64,000 nucleotides of DNA from Bacteroidota bacterium (lineage in GTDB: Bacteria > Bacteroidota > Bacteroidia > NORP154), in assembly GCA_022572355.1 (NCBI GenBank), contig JACZWC010000009.1, positions 33,868 through 97,867 of the forward strand. The letters are read 5' to 3'. Shown in pieces: positions 1 to 8,831 of the stretch (within the stretch, counting starts at the first letter, position 1; each line of letters begins with the position of its first letter). The position numbers were made by a program, and so were the translations under genes. Below the pieces are notes generated by a model, which worked only from the letters and a program-made list of their open reading frames with translations, ran no database searches and was not told where the DNA came from.

Positions 1-1509
1 TAGTACGATAAAAATCAATATGCCGGAATACTGCAGATTATTCCGCCGTCGCTCTGCTATGGCGGACGCAGCTCTCCTTGCCTCTTCCAGTCGCTTGCGT
101 TCTATTTCTGCTGTTTCGAATTCGTGCTTGGCTTCCAGCTTGCCTATTTCCTTGCTTTTTTCTTCGTTAAAGAGAGAGTCTTTCGTAGCTGTATATCTAT
201 TATACCAGTCGTGAGCAGATTGGTAATCACCCAAGGCTGCATAAGTTTCAGCCAGTTTTTTGCTGACGGAATTCAACCGTTCAAGCGCGTTAATCTTCTC
301 AGCAATAACCGCTGACTCCTTGTAATAGTTTACGGCCTTTTCCCAATGCGCCCGATTAATCGGTGAGGTTTCGAAGTTTCCCAATAATCGGTATACATCT
401 CCTATTCCCTTTAAGCTGAATGTCATATTGTATTCGTCGTCCAGATCCCGGTTGATTGAGAGGGCGTATTCTTCGTATTTCAACGCACTATCCAGAAGAG
501 CCTCCCGCGAAAATCCTTCGGGAATTATATTATTTATAAAAAGAAGCATATAAGTACTTCCAGTATTGTTGCAAACTTTGGACATACCCCTCTTTTCGCC
601 GAGGGCACGGTGAATTTTCAAGCATTTAGAATAATACTCCAACGCCTGGAAATAATCGCTCTTTCGCTTGTAAGTATTGCCGATATTATTGTATACAAAA
701 GCCATTCCTCTCCGGTGTCCAATCTCCTCGTCTATCTTTAATGACTTGAGATAATACTCCAATGCACCATCAAAATCTCCCTGACCCTGATAGATTCCTC
801 CAATGTTGTTATACGAAGTAGTAATTCCACGCTTTGCCTTCAGAATGATTGTAGCGTCTCCGCTATCCAAGGCTTGCCTAAGTGTGGATTCCTTGATCTT
901 TAAACTTTTCAAATAATATTCTAAAGCTCGAGGGAAATCACCTTGATGATGGTAGATCACTCCCATGTTATTAAAATTCCTGGCCAACTTATAATCATTT
1001 CCTATGAGCGTATTGATCTCCACAGCTTTTTCGTTATAGGATAGCGCCATTGAATAATCACTCATCGCTTCATACACGAGGCCGATGTTATTTAAGGTGC
1101 TCGACAAACCCTTGAGACCCGCCTCTGATAATTTTTTCTCTGAAGATTCGGCAATATTCTGCCACATATCCAGGGCTTTTAGATTGTATTCAAGGGCCTT
1201 CTCATCTTCATTATTTATGTAATGTGCCCATGCAATTCGGTTGTATGAACTCGCTGCGCCTCTTTGGTAGGATGTTTTTTTGCTCAATGCAAGAGCCTGT
1301 TGTGCATATTCCAACGCCTTTTCAGGTTCATCAAAACTCAATTGCCAGGAAATTTTATTCAAAGCTTTAATTTTGATGTTATCTACGGTAGCAGTTCGGA
1401 TGACATTTAGCAGTGAATCTATTAATTGTTCATTTTGAGAAAAGCTGCTCCTGCTGATCAATGCATTACTGAGGGCCAGCAATAATAATATGCGGATTAC
1501 TTTTATCAT
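1..1509 (-). CDS. TPR protein with C-terminal membrane module, partial (paralogue 5)
   Basis: I translated this from the reverse strand; it opens at ATG 1507-1509 and stays open for 503 codons to the window edge, so the C-terminus is missing. The N-terminus (MIKVIRILLLLALSNALI) is a signal peptide or anchor. About ten TPR-like units of roughly 40 residues follow, with the recurring pattern YNNIG.IY..QGD...ALEYYLKSLKI. A KDSLFNEEKSKEIGKLEA motif and a charged coiled coil (ETAEIERKRLEEARRAA) lead into the first helix of the membrane module (NLQYSGILIFIVL) as the window ends. The start lies 2 nt beyond the stop of the preceding paralogue, so the two are probably translationally coupled. The last ~127 nt are identical to 1755-1881. 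TPR arrays normally bind protein; the partner and role are unknown. Confidence 0.85.
   Translation of the reverse strand, partial: MIKVIRILLLLALSNALISRSSFSQNEQLIDSLLNVIRTATVDNIKIKALNKISWQLSFDEPEKALEYAQQALALSKKTSYQRGAASSYNRIAWAHYINNEDEKALEYNLKALDMWQNIAESSEKKLSEAGLKGLSSTLNNIGLVYEAMSDYSMALSYNEKAVEINTLIGNDYKLARNFNNMGVIYHHQGDFPRALEYYLKSLKIKESTLRQALDSGDATIILKAKRGITTSYNNIGGIYQGQGDFDGALEYYLKSLKIDEEIGHRRGMAFVYNNIGNTYKRKSDYFQALEYYSKCLKIHRALGEKRGMSKVCNNTGSTYMLLFINNIIPEGFSREALLDSALKYEEYALSINRDLDDEYNMTFSLKGIGDVYRLLGNFETSPINRAHWEKAVNYYKESAVIAEKINALERLNSVSKKLAETYAALGDYQSAHDWYNRYTATKDSLFNEEKSKEIGKLEAKHEFETAEIERKRLEEARRAASAIAERRRNNLQYSGILIFIVL
42..66. repeat. GC-rich palindrome in TPR-gene linker (also at 1796-1820 and 6272-6296)
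   Basis: TCCGCC (42-47) and GGCGGA (61-66) form a 6-bp inverted repeat. It is read in frame as the RAASAIAERRR stretch that joins coiled coil to membrane module. Equivalent copies lie at 1796-1820 and 6272-6296. The 3029-4396 and 4393-5985 paralogues lack it at this site. It belongs with the other short GC-rich palindromes in this window. Confidence 0.5.
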
Positions 1510-1511
1510 TT

Positions 1512-3032
1512 TTATTTTACTATTCTGCGCTTCAGTTTACTTTCGAAAAATGAGTGAAGTGGAAATATCAATCCAGCCAAGATCGCATTAAACGCCAATT
1601 TAATTGCAGGCGCACCAGAGCTGTACTCCTCTATATAAGGATCGAGCATCACCAATGTAAACTCAAAAAACAAAAGGAAAGAAAAGAAGATCATGCCCTC
1701 TGCCACTCTCACCGGAATAGAGAACTTCCCAAGCGCAAACAATCCAGCGAAAAGTAGTACGATAAAAATCAATATGCCGGAATACTGCAGATTATTCCGC
1801 CGTCGCTCTGCTATGGCGGACGCAGCTCTCCTTGCCTCTTCCAGTCGCTTGCGTTCTATTTCTGCTGTTTCGAATTCGTGCCTGGCTTCCAGCTTGCCAA
1901 TTTCCTTGCTTTTTTCTTCGTTGAAAAGTGAATCTTTTGCTGCATTGTACTGTTTATAGTGCTCGAGGGCCTTTTGGTAACGCCTGGTTTTCTCATAAAG
2001 TTCGCTAAGGTTTTGATTCACGTGTTCAACTGTTACAAGGCGCCCGATGCTGTCGGCCAGTGCTAACGCCTGCAACAGGTAGCGTTCTGCATAGACGTAT
2101 TTTTTGAGCGTCACATATAGGAAGCCAATATTGCCTAGATTTAAAGCAATGAACCCTTTAGCGCCAATTTCTTTACCCATTTCTAACGCCTCGAAATAGT
2201 ACTCCATTGCTTTTGGGTACTTGTCAGACATAGCAAGGGCAGAATCACCTGCATCAAAGGCGGAGTCGCCTTGGTATTCGTATGTAATTCCGATGTTAGA
2301 AAGGTTAATGGAAATTCCATTTTTCCTTTCAGTTTCTTCATTGGCTTTCAACGATTTGAAATAATACTCCAGCGCTTTGTGATACTCGCCTTGGTCAGTA
2401 TAAGCCAATCCCATGTTGCCGAGGGTGGATGCAATGCCGACTTTATTTCCCATATCCTCATTAATTTTCAACGATTTAAAGTAGTATTTCAGAGCGTTGT
2501 TGTATTCCTCAAGGCTATGGTATACAATTCCAATATTGCCCAGGTCTACTGCAATGCCCAGTTTATCTCCAAGTTCTTCATCAATTTGCAATGTTTTAAA
2601 ATAATATTCCAACGCTTTAGGAAAATCACCTTGATTAAGATAAACATTCCCTATGCTGTTTAGTATTGCAGAAATTCCTTTTTTAGAACTGAGTTCTTCC
2701 CATATGTTTAGTGCTTTATTAAAATATTTCAATGCACTTGAATAATCTCCTATGTTGCCTTTAATACACCCGATAGTATGCAAGGCACGCCCCATCCCTT
2801 TTTGGTGAGCTAATTTTTCCGCAAGGTCCAGTAATTGCTGGGCATAATCCAATGCTATTCCCGGTTTGTTATGCTGTAGTTCCCAGGCGAGGTCGTGCAG
2901 AGTATTCATTCTAGTAGTATCCGCGATATCAGTTTTCAGCAGGGCTTCCAGTGAATCAGCCTGCGAGTAGCAGGGTCGCTGTATTACCGCGTTCAGCATG
3001 ACAGCTAAGGTTATACAGAAGAGTCTTTTCAT
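1512..3032 (-). CDS. TPR protein with three-helix C-terminal membrane module (paralogue 4)
   Basis: A 506-residue protein. A signal peptide (MKRLFCITLAVMLNAVIQ) is followed by about eight 40-residue TPR units (roughly residues 40-360; YFKALEM/LGNIG patterns). Next come the linker KDSLFNEEKSKEIGKLEA, a charged coiled coil (about 385-415), and three hydrophobic helices (about 420-490) carrying the family signatures LDPYIEEYSSGAPAIK and FNAILAGLIFPLHSFF. The tail is basic. The predicted layout is a periplasmic TPR domain with an inner-membrane anchor. One TPR has an extra ~15 residues after YQGD (GDSAFDAGDSALAMSDK), the same loop that is expanded in the 4393-5985 paralogue. It overlaps the upstream gene by 4 nt. 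No kinase or DNA-binding domain follows, unlike many Bacteroidota TPR sensors. Confidence 0.9.
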   Translation of the reverse strand: MKRLFCITLAVMLNAVIQRPCYSQADSLEALLKTDIADTTRMNTLHDLAWELQHNKPGIALDYAQQLLDLAEKLAHQKGMGRALHTIGCIKGNIGDYSSALKYFNKALNIWEELSSKKGISAILNSIGNVYLNQGDFPKALEYYFKTLQIDEELGDKLGIAVDLGNIGIVYHSLEEYNNALKYYFKSLKINEDMGNKVGIASTLGNMGLAYTDQGEYHKALEYYFKSLKANEETERKNGISINLSNIGITYEYQGDSAFDAGDSALAMSDKYPKAMEYYFEALEMGKEIGAKGFIALNLGNIGFLYVTLKKYVYAERYLLQALALADSIGRLVTVEHVNQNLSELYEKTRRYQKALEHYKQYNAAKDSLFNEEKSKEIGKLEARHEFETAEIERKRLEEARRAASAIAERRRNNLQYSGILIFIVLLFAGLFALGKFSIPVRVAEGMIFFSFLLFFEFTLVMLDPYIEEYSSGAPAIKLAFNAILAGLIFPLHSFFESKLKRRIVK

Positions 3033-4396
3033 TTTGCTTTCACAATTCTTCCCTTTAATTTACTTTCAAAAAATGAGTGAAGTGGAAATATCAATCCAGC
3101 CAAGATCGCATTAAACGCCAATTTAATTGCAGGAGCTCCAGAGCTGTACTCCTCTATATATGGATCCAACAACACCAACGTAAACTCAAAGAAAAGCAAG
3201 AAGGAGAAGAAGATCATGCCCTCTGCAAGTCTTATTGGGATGGAGAACTTGCCCAGCATAAATACGCCTGCAAACAACAGTACCATGAATATTAGAATTC
3301 CCGAGTACTGCAGATTATCTCTCCTGCGCTGTGCTTCGGCGAGCACGTCCGCCTGTTCCTTTTCAAGTCTTTTACGTTCGTGTTCTGCTTTTTCAAATTC
3401 ATATTTAGCTTCAAGTTTGCCTATTTCTTTGGATTTATCTTCATTGAACATTGAATCCTTCATGGATGAATACAACTGATAATTCTCATAGGCTGCCTCA
3501 TAGTTGTTCATCAACTCATAATATTCAGAGAGGCGTTTATACGCCATCTTGGCCGGTCCTTTCATCCGATTTCCATTGGCAATCGATAAAGCAGCGTTAA
3601 TGTTAACCAGCCCCTCATCATACTTTTTCATTTTGATGTACAAAGCTCCGATCTCATTGTATGAAATCGCTATCTCATAAAAATTTCCCTGTTCTTTATC
3701 TAAAGCCAAGGCTCTCAACAAATAGGCTAAGGCAGTATCAAGTCGGTTCAAGGATTTATGAAGCATTCCCATGTTATGGTAAGAATCCGCTATTCCCTGT
3801 AAATTATTGATCTTCTGACTCGTCATCAACGATAATTCATGATATTTCAAGGATGAATCCGGGTTTTCAGTACTTCTCGCAATATCATTGTATGCCCAGG
3901 CAATCCAATAGGCATCCCCAGCGTCCTGAAACATTTTCAACGCTTTTTTATAGTGATCTAATGACGCTTCCAGGTCCCCCTGAACCCCTTTAATATCTCC
4001 GACCATATCATAAGCTTTACCTATTCCAATAAGATCCTCAAGCGACTCAAACATACTTAGTGATCTCAAAAAGTACTTTTGTGCTTTTTCATAATCGCCG
4101 GTATTGTAATGTATCAAACCTATATCAAAACTAATATCTGCCATGACCGGCTCCATCTTAAAAGACTGCGCTAATTGGTATGCTCGCTCCGCATGTTCCA
4201 TTGCCAATTTCGAATCGTATCTTCTGTATTCTCTCGACAGTTTTTTCAAGACATATACCTTAGAGGAATCCTCTGAGATCTTATCCAATACTGCTTTCAA
4301 AGAATCTACAGTACTGATCCGTTCATTGTCAACGGGTGTTTGTTGGGCAAATGACAAACTGGGTAACAAAAAAATACAGAGTACCAGCTTCTTCAT
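3029..4396 (-). CDS. TPR protein with three-helix C-terminal membrane module (paralogue 3)
   Basis: A 455-residue member of the same tandem family. Signal peptide MKKLVLCIFLLPSLSFAQ, then about seven TPR units that are clearly diverged from its neighbours (for example IAWAYNDIARSTENPDSSLKYH). The conserved FNEDKSKEIGKLEAKYEFEKAE linker, coiled coil (HERKRLEKEQADVLAEAQRR) and three membrane helices with LDPYIEEYSSGAPAIK follow. Its last ~65 coding nucleotides before the tail (3069-3133) are identical to 1546-1610 of the next gene, although the TPR parts differ strongly. It overlaps both neighbours by 4 nt. The ligand is unknown; the pattern suggests diversified sensors on a common membrane output or anchoring module, which is inference. 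Confidence 0.9.
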   Translation of the reverse strand: MKKLVLCIFLLPSLSFAQQTPVDNERISTVDSLKAVLDKISEDSSKVYVLKKLSREYRRYDSKLAMEHAERAYQLAQSFKMEPVMADISFDIGLIHYNTGDYEKAQKYFLRSLSMFESLEDLIGIGKAYDMVGDIKGVQGDLEASLDHYKKALKMFQDAGDAYWIAWAYNDIARSTENPDSSLKYHELSLMTSQKINNLQGIADSYHNMGMLHKSLNRLDTALAYLLRALALDKEQGNFYEIAISYNEIGALYIKMKKYDEGLVNINAALSIANGNRMKGPAKMAYKRLSEYYELMNNYEAAYENYQLYSSMKDSMFNEDKSKEIGKLEAKYEFEKAEHERKRLEKEQADVLAEAQRRRDNLQYSGILIFMVLLFAGVFMLGKFSIPIRLAEGMIFFSFLLFFEFTLVLLDPYIEEYSSGAPAIKLAFNAILAGLIFPLHSFFESKLKGRIVKAK

Positions 4397-5985
4397 TTGA
4401 CCAATCTGTTTTTCAGCCTATTTTCAAAGAAACTATGCAAGGGAAAAATCAATCCTGCTAGCACCGCATTGAACGCCAATTTAATAGCCGGCGCACCAGC
4501 ACTGTATTGTTCGATGTAGGGGTCCAACAATACGAGGGTGAATTCAAAGAAAAGTAGAAATGAAAAGAAGATCATTCCTTCCGCAAGTCTCACCGGAATG
4601 GATAACCTGCCCAGCGCGAACACTCCGGCAAACAACAGCACCATAAAGATCAATATCCCTGAATACTGCAAATTGTCTCTCCTCGACTTAGCGGCGGCGG
4701 CTTGCTTGGCTTGTTCTTCTTCTATGCGCTTGCGCTCGGCTTCGGCCATTTCAAACTCATGGCGGGCTTCCAGCTTGCCCAGGTCTTTGCTCTTTTCTTC
4801 GTTGAACAGCAAATCTTTTGCTATGCCGTATGCTTTGTGGTGTTCGTAGGCGAGCCGGTAGCGGTGGGTTTCAGCATAGAGGTTGCTGAGGGCTTCGTGA
4901 GTATTTCTTGTATGATTAAGAAATCCTATTGCTGTATCAATCTCCAACGCCCTCAATAGGTACTCTTCCGCCTTAGCATATTCTTTTGTTGAAGTATAAA
5001 GAGAGCCGATGTTGCCGAGTCTTATTGCAATACCGCTTTTTCTGCCAAGTTCTTCATCCATTTTTAATGCCTTAAAATAATATTCCAATGCTTTAAGGTA
5101 GTAATCCTCCTTCGCTGAAGCTTCTCCCTTCGCTGAAGCTTCGGGAGACAAGTCGGAGGACAGGTCGCCTTGATCTTTATAGAGACTTCCGATGTTGCCG
5201 AGATGTCTTGCAATACCGTTTTTATTTCCAAGTTCTTCATCCATTTTCAATGCCTTAAAATAATATTCCAATGCTTTGGGGTAATCGCCTTGATCATTAT
5301 AGACAATTCCGATGTTGCCGGTTTTAATAGCGATTTCTATTTTATTTCCAAGTTCTTCATCCATTTTCAATGCCTTAAAATAATATTCCAATGCTTTGGG
5401 GTAATCGCCTTGTTTATGATAGACAATTCCGATGTTGCCGAGATGTCTTGCAATACCGTTTTTATTTCCAAGTTCTTCATCCATTTTCAATGCCTTAAAA
5501 TAATATTCCAATACTTTAGGGTAATCGCCTTGATTCTGATAGACAATTCCGATGTTGCCGAGGGAGACGGAGATGCCTTTTTTGTCATTGCGTTGTTTCC
5601 TTGTTTCAAGCGCCTTGAAGTGATAGGATAGAGAAAGGGGGTAGTCTCCTTTCAACCAATAATAAACACCGAGATTACTGTTGGAATTGCCCTGCCCATT
5701 TTTACCCGCCTTCGCTATAGCTTCGTCGGGCGAGTCCCCGTTCTTTACGGCAAGCTCCAATGCTTTCTTTCCCAGCACAATCGCTGTGTCCGGGTTTTGA
5801 TACATCAATGCCCAGCCAAGCCGGTTGAGGGTGTTGATGCGGGTGGTGTCGTGGAGGCCTTTTTGGAGCTGGGTTTTTAAGGAGTCTGTCTTATGTGTTT
5901 GGGCAAACAGCCCCCCTGCCCCTTCGGGTACTGCTCCTAAAAATAGGGGGAGAATGAATAGGAATGATTTAAGAATCTGTTTCAC
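4393..5985 (-). CDS. TPR protein with three-helix C-terminal membrane module (paralogue 2)
   Basis: A 530-residue family member with signal peptide (MKQILKSFLFILPLFLGAV). The TPR array contains three nearly identical 40-residue units (YPKALEYYFKALKMDEELG plus GNIGIVY), encoded by a 120-bp DNA tandem repeat at about 5219-5578, so copy number is probably labile. The sequence after one QGD is expanded by ~21 residues (LSSDLSPEASAKGEASAKED), encoded by a nested palindrome at 5105-5160; a second palindrome at 5707-5732 encodes SPDEAIAKAG near residue 90. The C-terminus carries the coiled coil and the module LDPYIEQYSAGAPAIK ... FNAVLAGLIFPLHSFF. The stop and start overlap both neighbours by 4 nt. 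Confidence 0.9.
   Translation of the reverse strand: MKQILKSFLFILPLFLGAVPEGAGGLFAQTHKTDSLKTQLQKGLHDTTRINTLNRLGWALMYQNPDTAIVLGKKALELAVKNGDSPDEAIAKAGKNGQGNSNSNLGVYYWLKGDYPLSLSYHFKALETRKQRNDKKGISVSLGNIGIVYQNQGDYPKVLEYYFKALKMDEELGNKNGIARHLGNIGIVYHKQGDYPKALEYYFKALKMDEELGNKIEIAIKTGNIGIVYNDQGDYPKALEYYFKALKMDEELGNKNGIARHLGNIGSLYKDQGDLSSDLSPEASAKGEASAKEDYYLKALEYYFKALKMDEELGRKSGIAIRLGNIGSLYTSTKEYAKAEEYLLRALEIDTAIGFLNHTRNTHEALSNLYAETHRYRLAYEHHKAYGIAKDLLFNEEKSKDLGKLEARHEFEMAEAERKRIEEEQAKQAAAAKSRRDNLQYSGILIFMVLLFAGVFALGRLSIPVRLAEGMIFFSFLLFFEFTLVLLDPYIEQYSAGAPAIKLAFNAVLAGLIFPLHSFFENRLKNRLVK
5105..5160. repeat. Nested palindromic element inserted in frame in a TPR gene
   Basis: The outer arms are TCCTCC (5105-5110) and GGAGGA (5155-5160); inside them TCCC (5125-5128) and GGGA (5143-5146) enclose a second copy of TTCGCTGAAGCTTC. 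The element adds ~21 residues between QGD and the first helix of a TPR and keeps the frame open. A related single unit, TTCGCTATAGCTTCG within CGCC/GGCG arms, sits at 5707-5732 in the same gene. Confidence 0.6.
5219..5578 (-). repeat. 120-bp tandem repeat encoding 40-residue TPR units
   Basis: Three consecutive 120-bp units are nearly identical at DNA level: tttatttccaagttcttc recurs at 5219, 5339 and 5459. Each encodes one TPR plus linker. The low divergence indicates recent unit duplication or slippage inside gene 4393-5985. Confidence 0.8.
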
Positions 5986-7307
5986 TTGTGCTTTGCTAAA
6001 TTCTTCTTAAGCCTACCTTCAAAAAATGCGTGTAGTGGAAATATCAACCCTGCCAATACAGCATTAAAAGCCAGTTTGATAGCGGGGGCACCAGAGCTAT
6101 ATCGCTCGATATAAGGATCTAACAGCACCAAGGTGAATTCAAAAAATAGCAAGAAGGAAAAGAAGATCATCCCTTCTGCCAATCGTACGGGAATGGAGAA
6201 CCTGCCCAGCGCAAACACTCCGGCAAACAGCAGGACTATAAAGATCAAAATCCCGGAGTATTGCAGATTATTCCGCCGGCGCTCTGCTTTGGCGGACGCG
6301 GCTCGCCTTTCTTCTTCTAACTTTTTGCGTTCTATTTCTGCAGATTCAAACTCGTGTCTGGCTTCCAGTTTGCCGATTTCCTTTGATTTATCCTCATTAA
6401 AGAGTGAGTCTTTTAAAACTGTATACGTTTTAAAATAGTTGTAAGCTTTTTTATAATCACCTAATTTTTCCTGTAACACTGATAATTGCTGATTTGCGTA
6501 TTTGTTTATATCCCTGGCTTTTGCTTTCGAAGCTAAGTGCAGTGCCTTATTCAGATGAAGTGCAGCACGATCCAATTCATCCAGGTCCATGTAGAGCACG
6601 GCCAAATTGTTGTGGGTGATTGCAATGTTTATTTTATCTCCTTGCTCCAGATCGATGTCCAATGTTTTAAGCTGCATTTCCAACGCCTTTTCAAGATCTC
6701 CGGTTCTTCGATAGATCGTGCCCATATTGCTGTACGAATCAGCCATGCCGGAGATGTTGCCCATGGCCTCTTTGATTAGCAACGACTTATGGTGATAGAA
6801 AAGAGCTGAGTCAAAATCCTCAATCAATTCATGCACCAGGCCAATACTGTTGAAGGTATAGGCCAATCCCATGGAGTCGTTCGCCTTATAATGAATTTGC
6901 AAAGACTTTTTGTGGTACTTGTATGCGTCGTCAAAGCTTCCATTCTGTCTCATGATTTCGCCAAGGCGATCGAAAATAGCTGCCGCTATGGCATTTTTAG
7001 TTCCATTGAGATCAAGTGATTTAAAATAATGTTCGGAAGCCAAATCATATTCTCCGAGTTGTGTGTAAAAATATCCCAGCGTTCGCTCGGCTCTTAGTTG
7101 CAGTGTATTAGATCTGATATTTAGCGCCAGCTGCCTCGCTTCCTTTGCCAGCTCCAATGAAGAATTCGGCTGGATATCAAATAATTCAGAAGCGTCATGA
7201 AGCAAATTGACGATCACCGTGCTGTCGTTCTGTTCGACGTCTTGCCTCGCCTGTAATGAAGTATAAAAAAAGACAAGGCAGAAGACAAATAAATACCTGG
7301 TTCTCAT
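5982..7307 (-). CDS. TPR protein with three-helix C-terminal membrane module (paralogue 1, first in run)
   Basis: A 441-residue protein and the first of the five coupled paralogues in transcription order. It has signal peptide MRTRYLFVFCLVFFYTSLQA, about seven TPR units (residues ~55-300; MADSYSNMGTIYRRTGDLEKAL is typical), a KDSLFNEDKSKEIGKLEA linker, a coiled coil (EIERKKLEEERRAASAKAE) and three membrane helices (LDPYIERYSSGAPAIK, FNAVLAGLIFPLHAFFE). The upstream gene (7341-8426) points the same way and ends 33 nt before this start, so the TPR run may be read through from it or start in that short gap. Confidence 0.9.
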   Translation of the reverse strand: MRTRYLFVFCLVFFYTSLQARQDVEQNDSTVIVNLLHDASELFDIQPNSSLELAKEARQLALNIRSNTLQLRAERTLGYFYTQLGEYDLASEHYFKSLDLNGTKNAIAAAIFDRLGEIMRQNGSFDDAYKYHKKSLQIHYKANDSMGLAYTFNSIGLVHELIEDFDSALFYHHKSLLIKEAMGNISGMADSYSNMGTIYRRTGDLEKALEMQLKTLDIDLEQGDKINIAITHNNLAVLYMDLDELDRAALHLNKALHLASKAKARDINKYANQQLSVLQEKLGDYKKAYNYFKTYTVLKDSLFNEDKSKEIGKLEARHEFESAEIERKKLEEERRAASAKAERRRNNLQYSGILIFIVLLFAGVFALGRFSIPVRLAEGMIFFSFLLFFEFTLVLLDPYIERYSSGAPAIKLAFNAVLAGLIFPLHAFFEGRLKKNLAKHK

Positions 7308-7340
7308 AACATTCGATAGGTTGACAATCCTATTTACAGT

Positions 7341-8426
7341 TTATTCAATCAATTCACCTTCAGTTGTGACATATTTTTTCAACAGATTGGCCGTCATACA
7401 TGAATGTACCGGAAGTATTTTGATGATGTCGCCTACCTGTATATTCTCTAAGTAATCAGGAGGCCCATGAACAGTACCGTGTTCCTGTGACAATTTGCTC
7501 ACATAAACTCCATCTAAAATATCTCCCCAGCCCTCAGCTTTGCCTTCCACTATCTGACCATAGATGCTACCATATTCCGCATGTTCAAGCCGCTCTTTCG
7601 AAAAATGGACACCTCCACCATAAATAATGACTTCACTTCTGTCTTTGTGAATGGATACAACAGGACAGGCCACGGCGACCGCTATTTGGTCAGGTGTGCA
7701 TGATCCGATTTCAACTTGCGATAAATCATAAAAGACAAAGTTGCCCGGCCTGATCTCATCTACCGAACTAAAATCTTCAATGATACTGCAGGTAGGCGTA
7801 TCTCCAATAGAGACAATCAGTTCAGGATACCGATCTATGAATTGTTCTTTGACACCTGCAATTAGCCGTATGCTCTCGTTATGAATTGCTGTTATTGCAT
7901 CTTTCCCTTTTGCTGCGTAGCTGTGCCCTGCATGACCCAAAAACCCGCGAAATGTAATACGCTCTGAATTGTCGATCTCATCCAGAATACAGGAGATTAT
8001 ATCTGTGTTTTCAGGATTGACCCCGGTTCTGTGATAGCCAATATCTACTTTAATGAAGACGCCAATCGCTGCTGTCAGCTTCTTCGACAATCGACCAATT
8101 GTATCTATTGACTCTACCAACAGGTTCAGGGAAATACTTGATGCCAGGGCATTTATCACATCTATCTCAAGAGTGTTTGCTGGAAAAGCCACGGTTATAT
8201 CATCCCACTTATCCTTGGCAAAATAGCTTGCCATATCCAGAGAAGATACCGTTATGCTATTGACCCCTACTTCCCGAAACCAACTGCCTATCTCATGAGA
8301 TTGATGGGTTTTAAAATGAGGCCTGAAGATGACATTGTTTCTCCTTGCCTTTTGCGACATCGCCAAAATGTTCCCTTTACATTTCTCAACATCCAAGAGC
8401 AGGGTTGGTACGGTTATCATGTGCAA
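7341..8426 (-). CDS. D-threonine aldolase / D-serine dehydratase-like PLP enzyme
   Basis: A 361-residue cytoplasmic fold-type III (alanine-racemase-like) PLP enzyme. RPHFKTHQ carries the probable PLP lysine (K39). The C-terminal VHSCMTANLL has the His/Cys pair (about H341, C343) that binds the divalent metal in D-threonine aldolases and eukaryote-type D-serine dehydratases. GDTPTCS and HAGHSY are further family signatures. It probably cleaves or dehydrates a D-beta-hydroxy amino acid; the substrate cannot be read from sequence. MHMITV offers a second start two codons later. It lies 33 nt upstream of the TPR run on the same strand, with no obvious functional link. Confidence 0.85.
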   Translation of the reverse strand: MHMITVPTLLLDVEKCKGNILAMSQKARRNNVIFRPHFKTHQSHEIGSWFREVGVNSITVSSLDMASYFAKDKWDDITVAFPANTLEIDVINALASSISLNLLVESIDTIGRLSKKLTAAIGVFIKVDIGYHRTGVNPENTDIISCILDEIDNSERITFRGFLGHAGHSYAAKGKDAITAIHNESIRLIAGVKEQFIDRYPELIVSIGDTPTCSIIEDFSSVDEIRPGNFVFYDLSQVEIGSCTPDQIAVAVACPVVSIHKDRSEVIIYGGGVHFSKERLEHAEYGSIYGQIVEGKAEGWGDILDGVYVSKLSQEHGTVHGPPDYLENIQVGDIIKILPVHSCMTANLLKKYVTTEGELIE

Positions 8427-8517
8427 ATAGACGAAGTTCTGGTTGCCTTGAACAATTATTTCCGGAGAAACTAGATTGAGATCTTCTATGTAAGAATAAG
8501 TCTGCTAATTGGTCCAA

Positions 8518-8712
8518 TCACTTACAAATGAAAATATCCGCCTTCTCTCTGTCCTTCAAGTCCTTACCACAATATTCTATATAAGAGCTACAGTTTTGAT
8601 CTATGTTACCCGTAACGGGATCTAATTCACACTCCTTACAGTTTTTACACTTTTTGCATGAGATGGATGACATAGCAATAACGATTAGAGCACAGCTCAA
8701 GAATACTCTCAT
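8518..8712 (-). CDS. Small Cys-rich putative lipoprotein
   Basis: A 64-residue ORF with a lipoprotein-type signal (MRVFLSCALIVIAMSSISC), the lipobox ending at Cys19, followed by KKCKNCKECELD and three more cysteines in a short hydrophilic domain. GAAG sits just upstream of the start. The spaced cysteines suggest disulphides or metal binding. No family is recognised. It is intact, in the direction of its neighbours and supported mainly by its signal peptide. Confidence 0.6.
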   Translation of the reverse strand: MRVFLSCALIVIAMSSISCKKCKNCKECELDPVTGNIDQNCSSYIEYCGKDLKDREKADIFICK

Positions 8713-8831
8713 GATATCTTCATTTTAGAAATTCTACCCTCCAGAGAAATCCTCTTGAATAAAATCAAAATGGCACCTCTAATTTACAAATTAAATCGAT
8801 CCCCAAAGTGGTTATCATATCCAATAAAGCA

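Noticed and set aside
5170..5631. 153-residue plus-strand ORF with regular repeats
   Set aside because: Antisense shadow of the TPR repeats; the periodicity comes from the coding strand.
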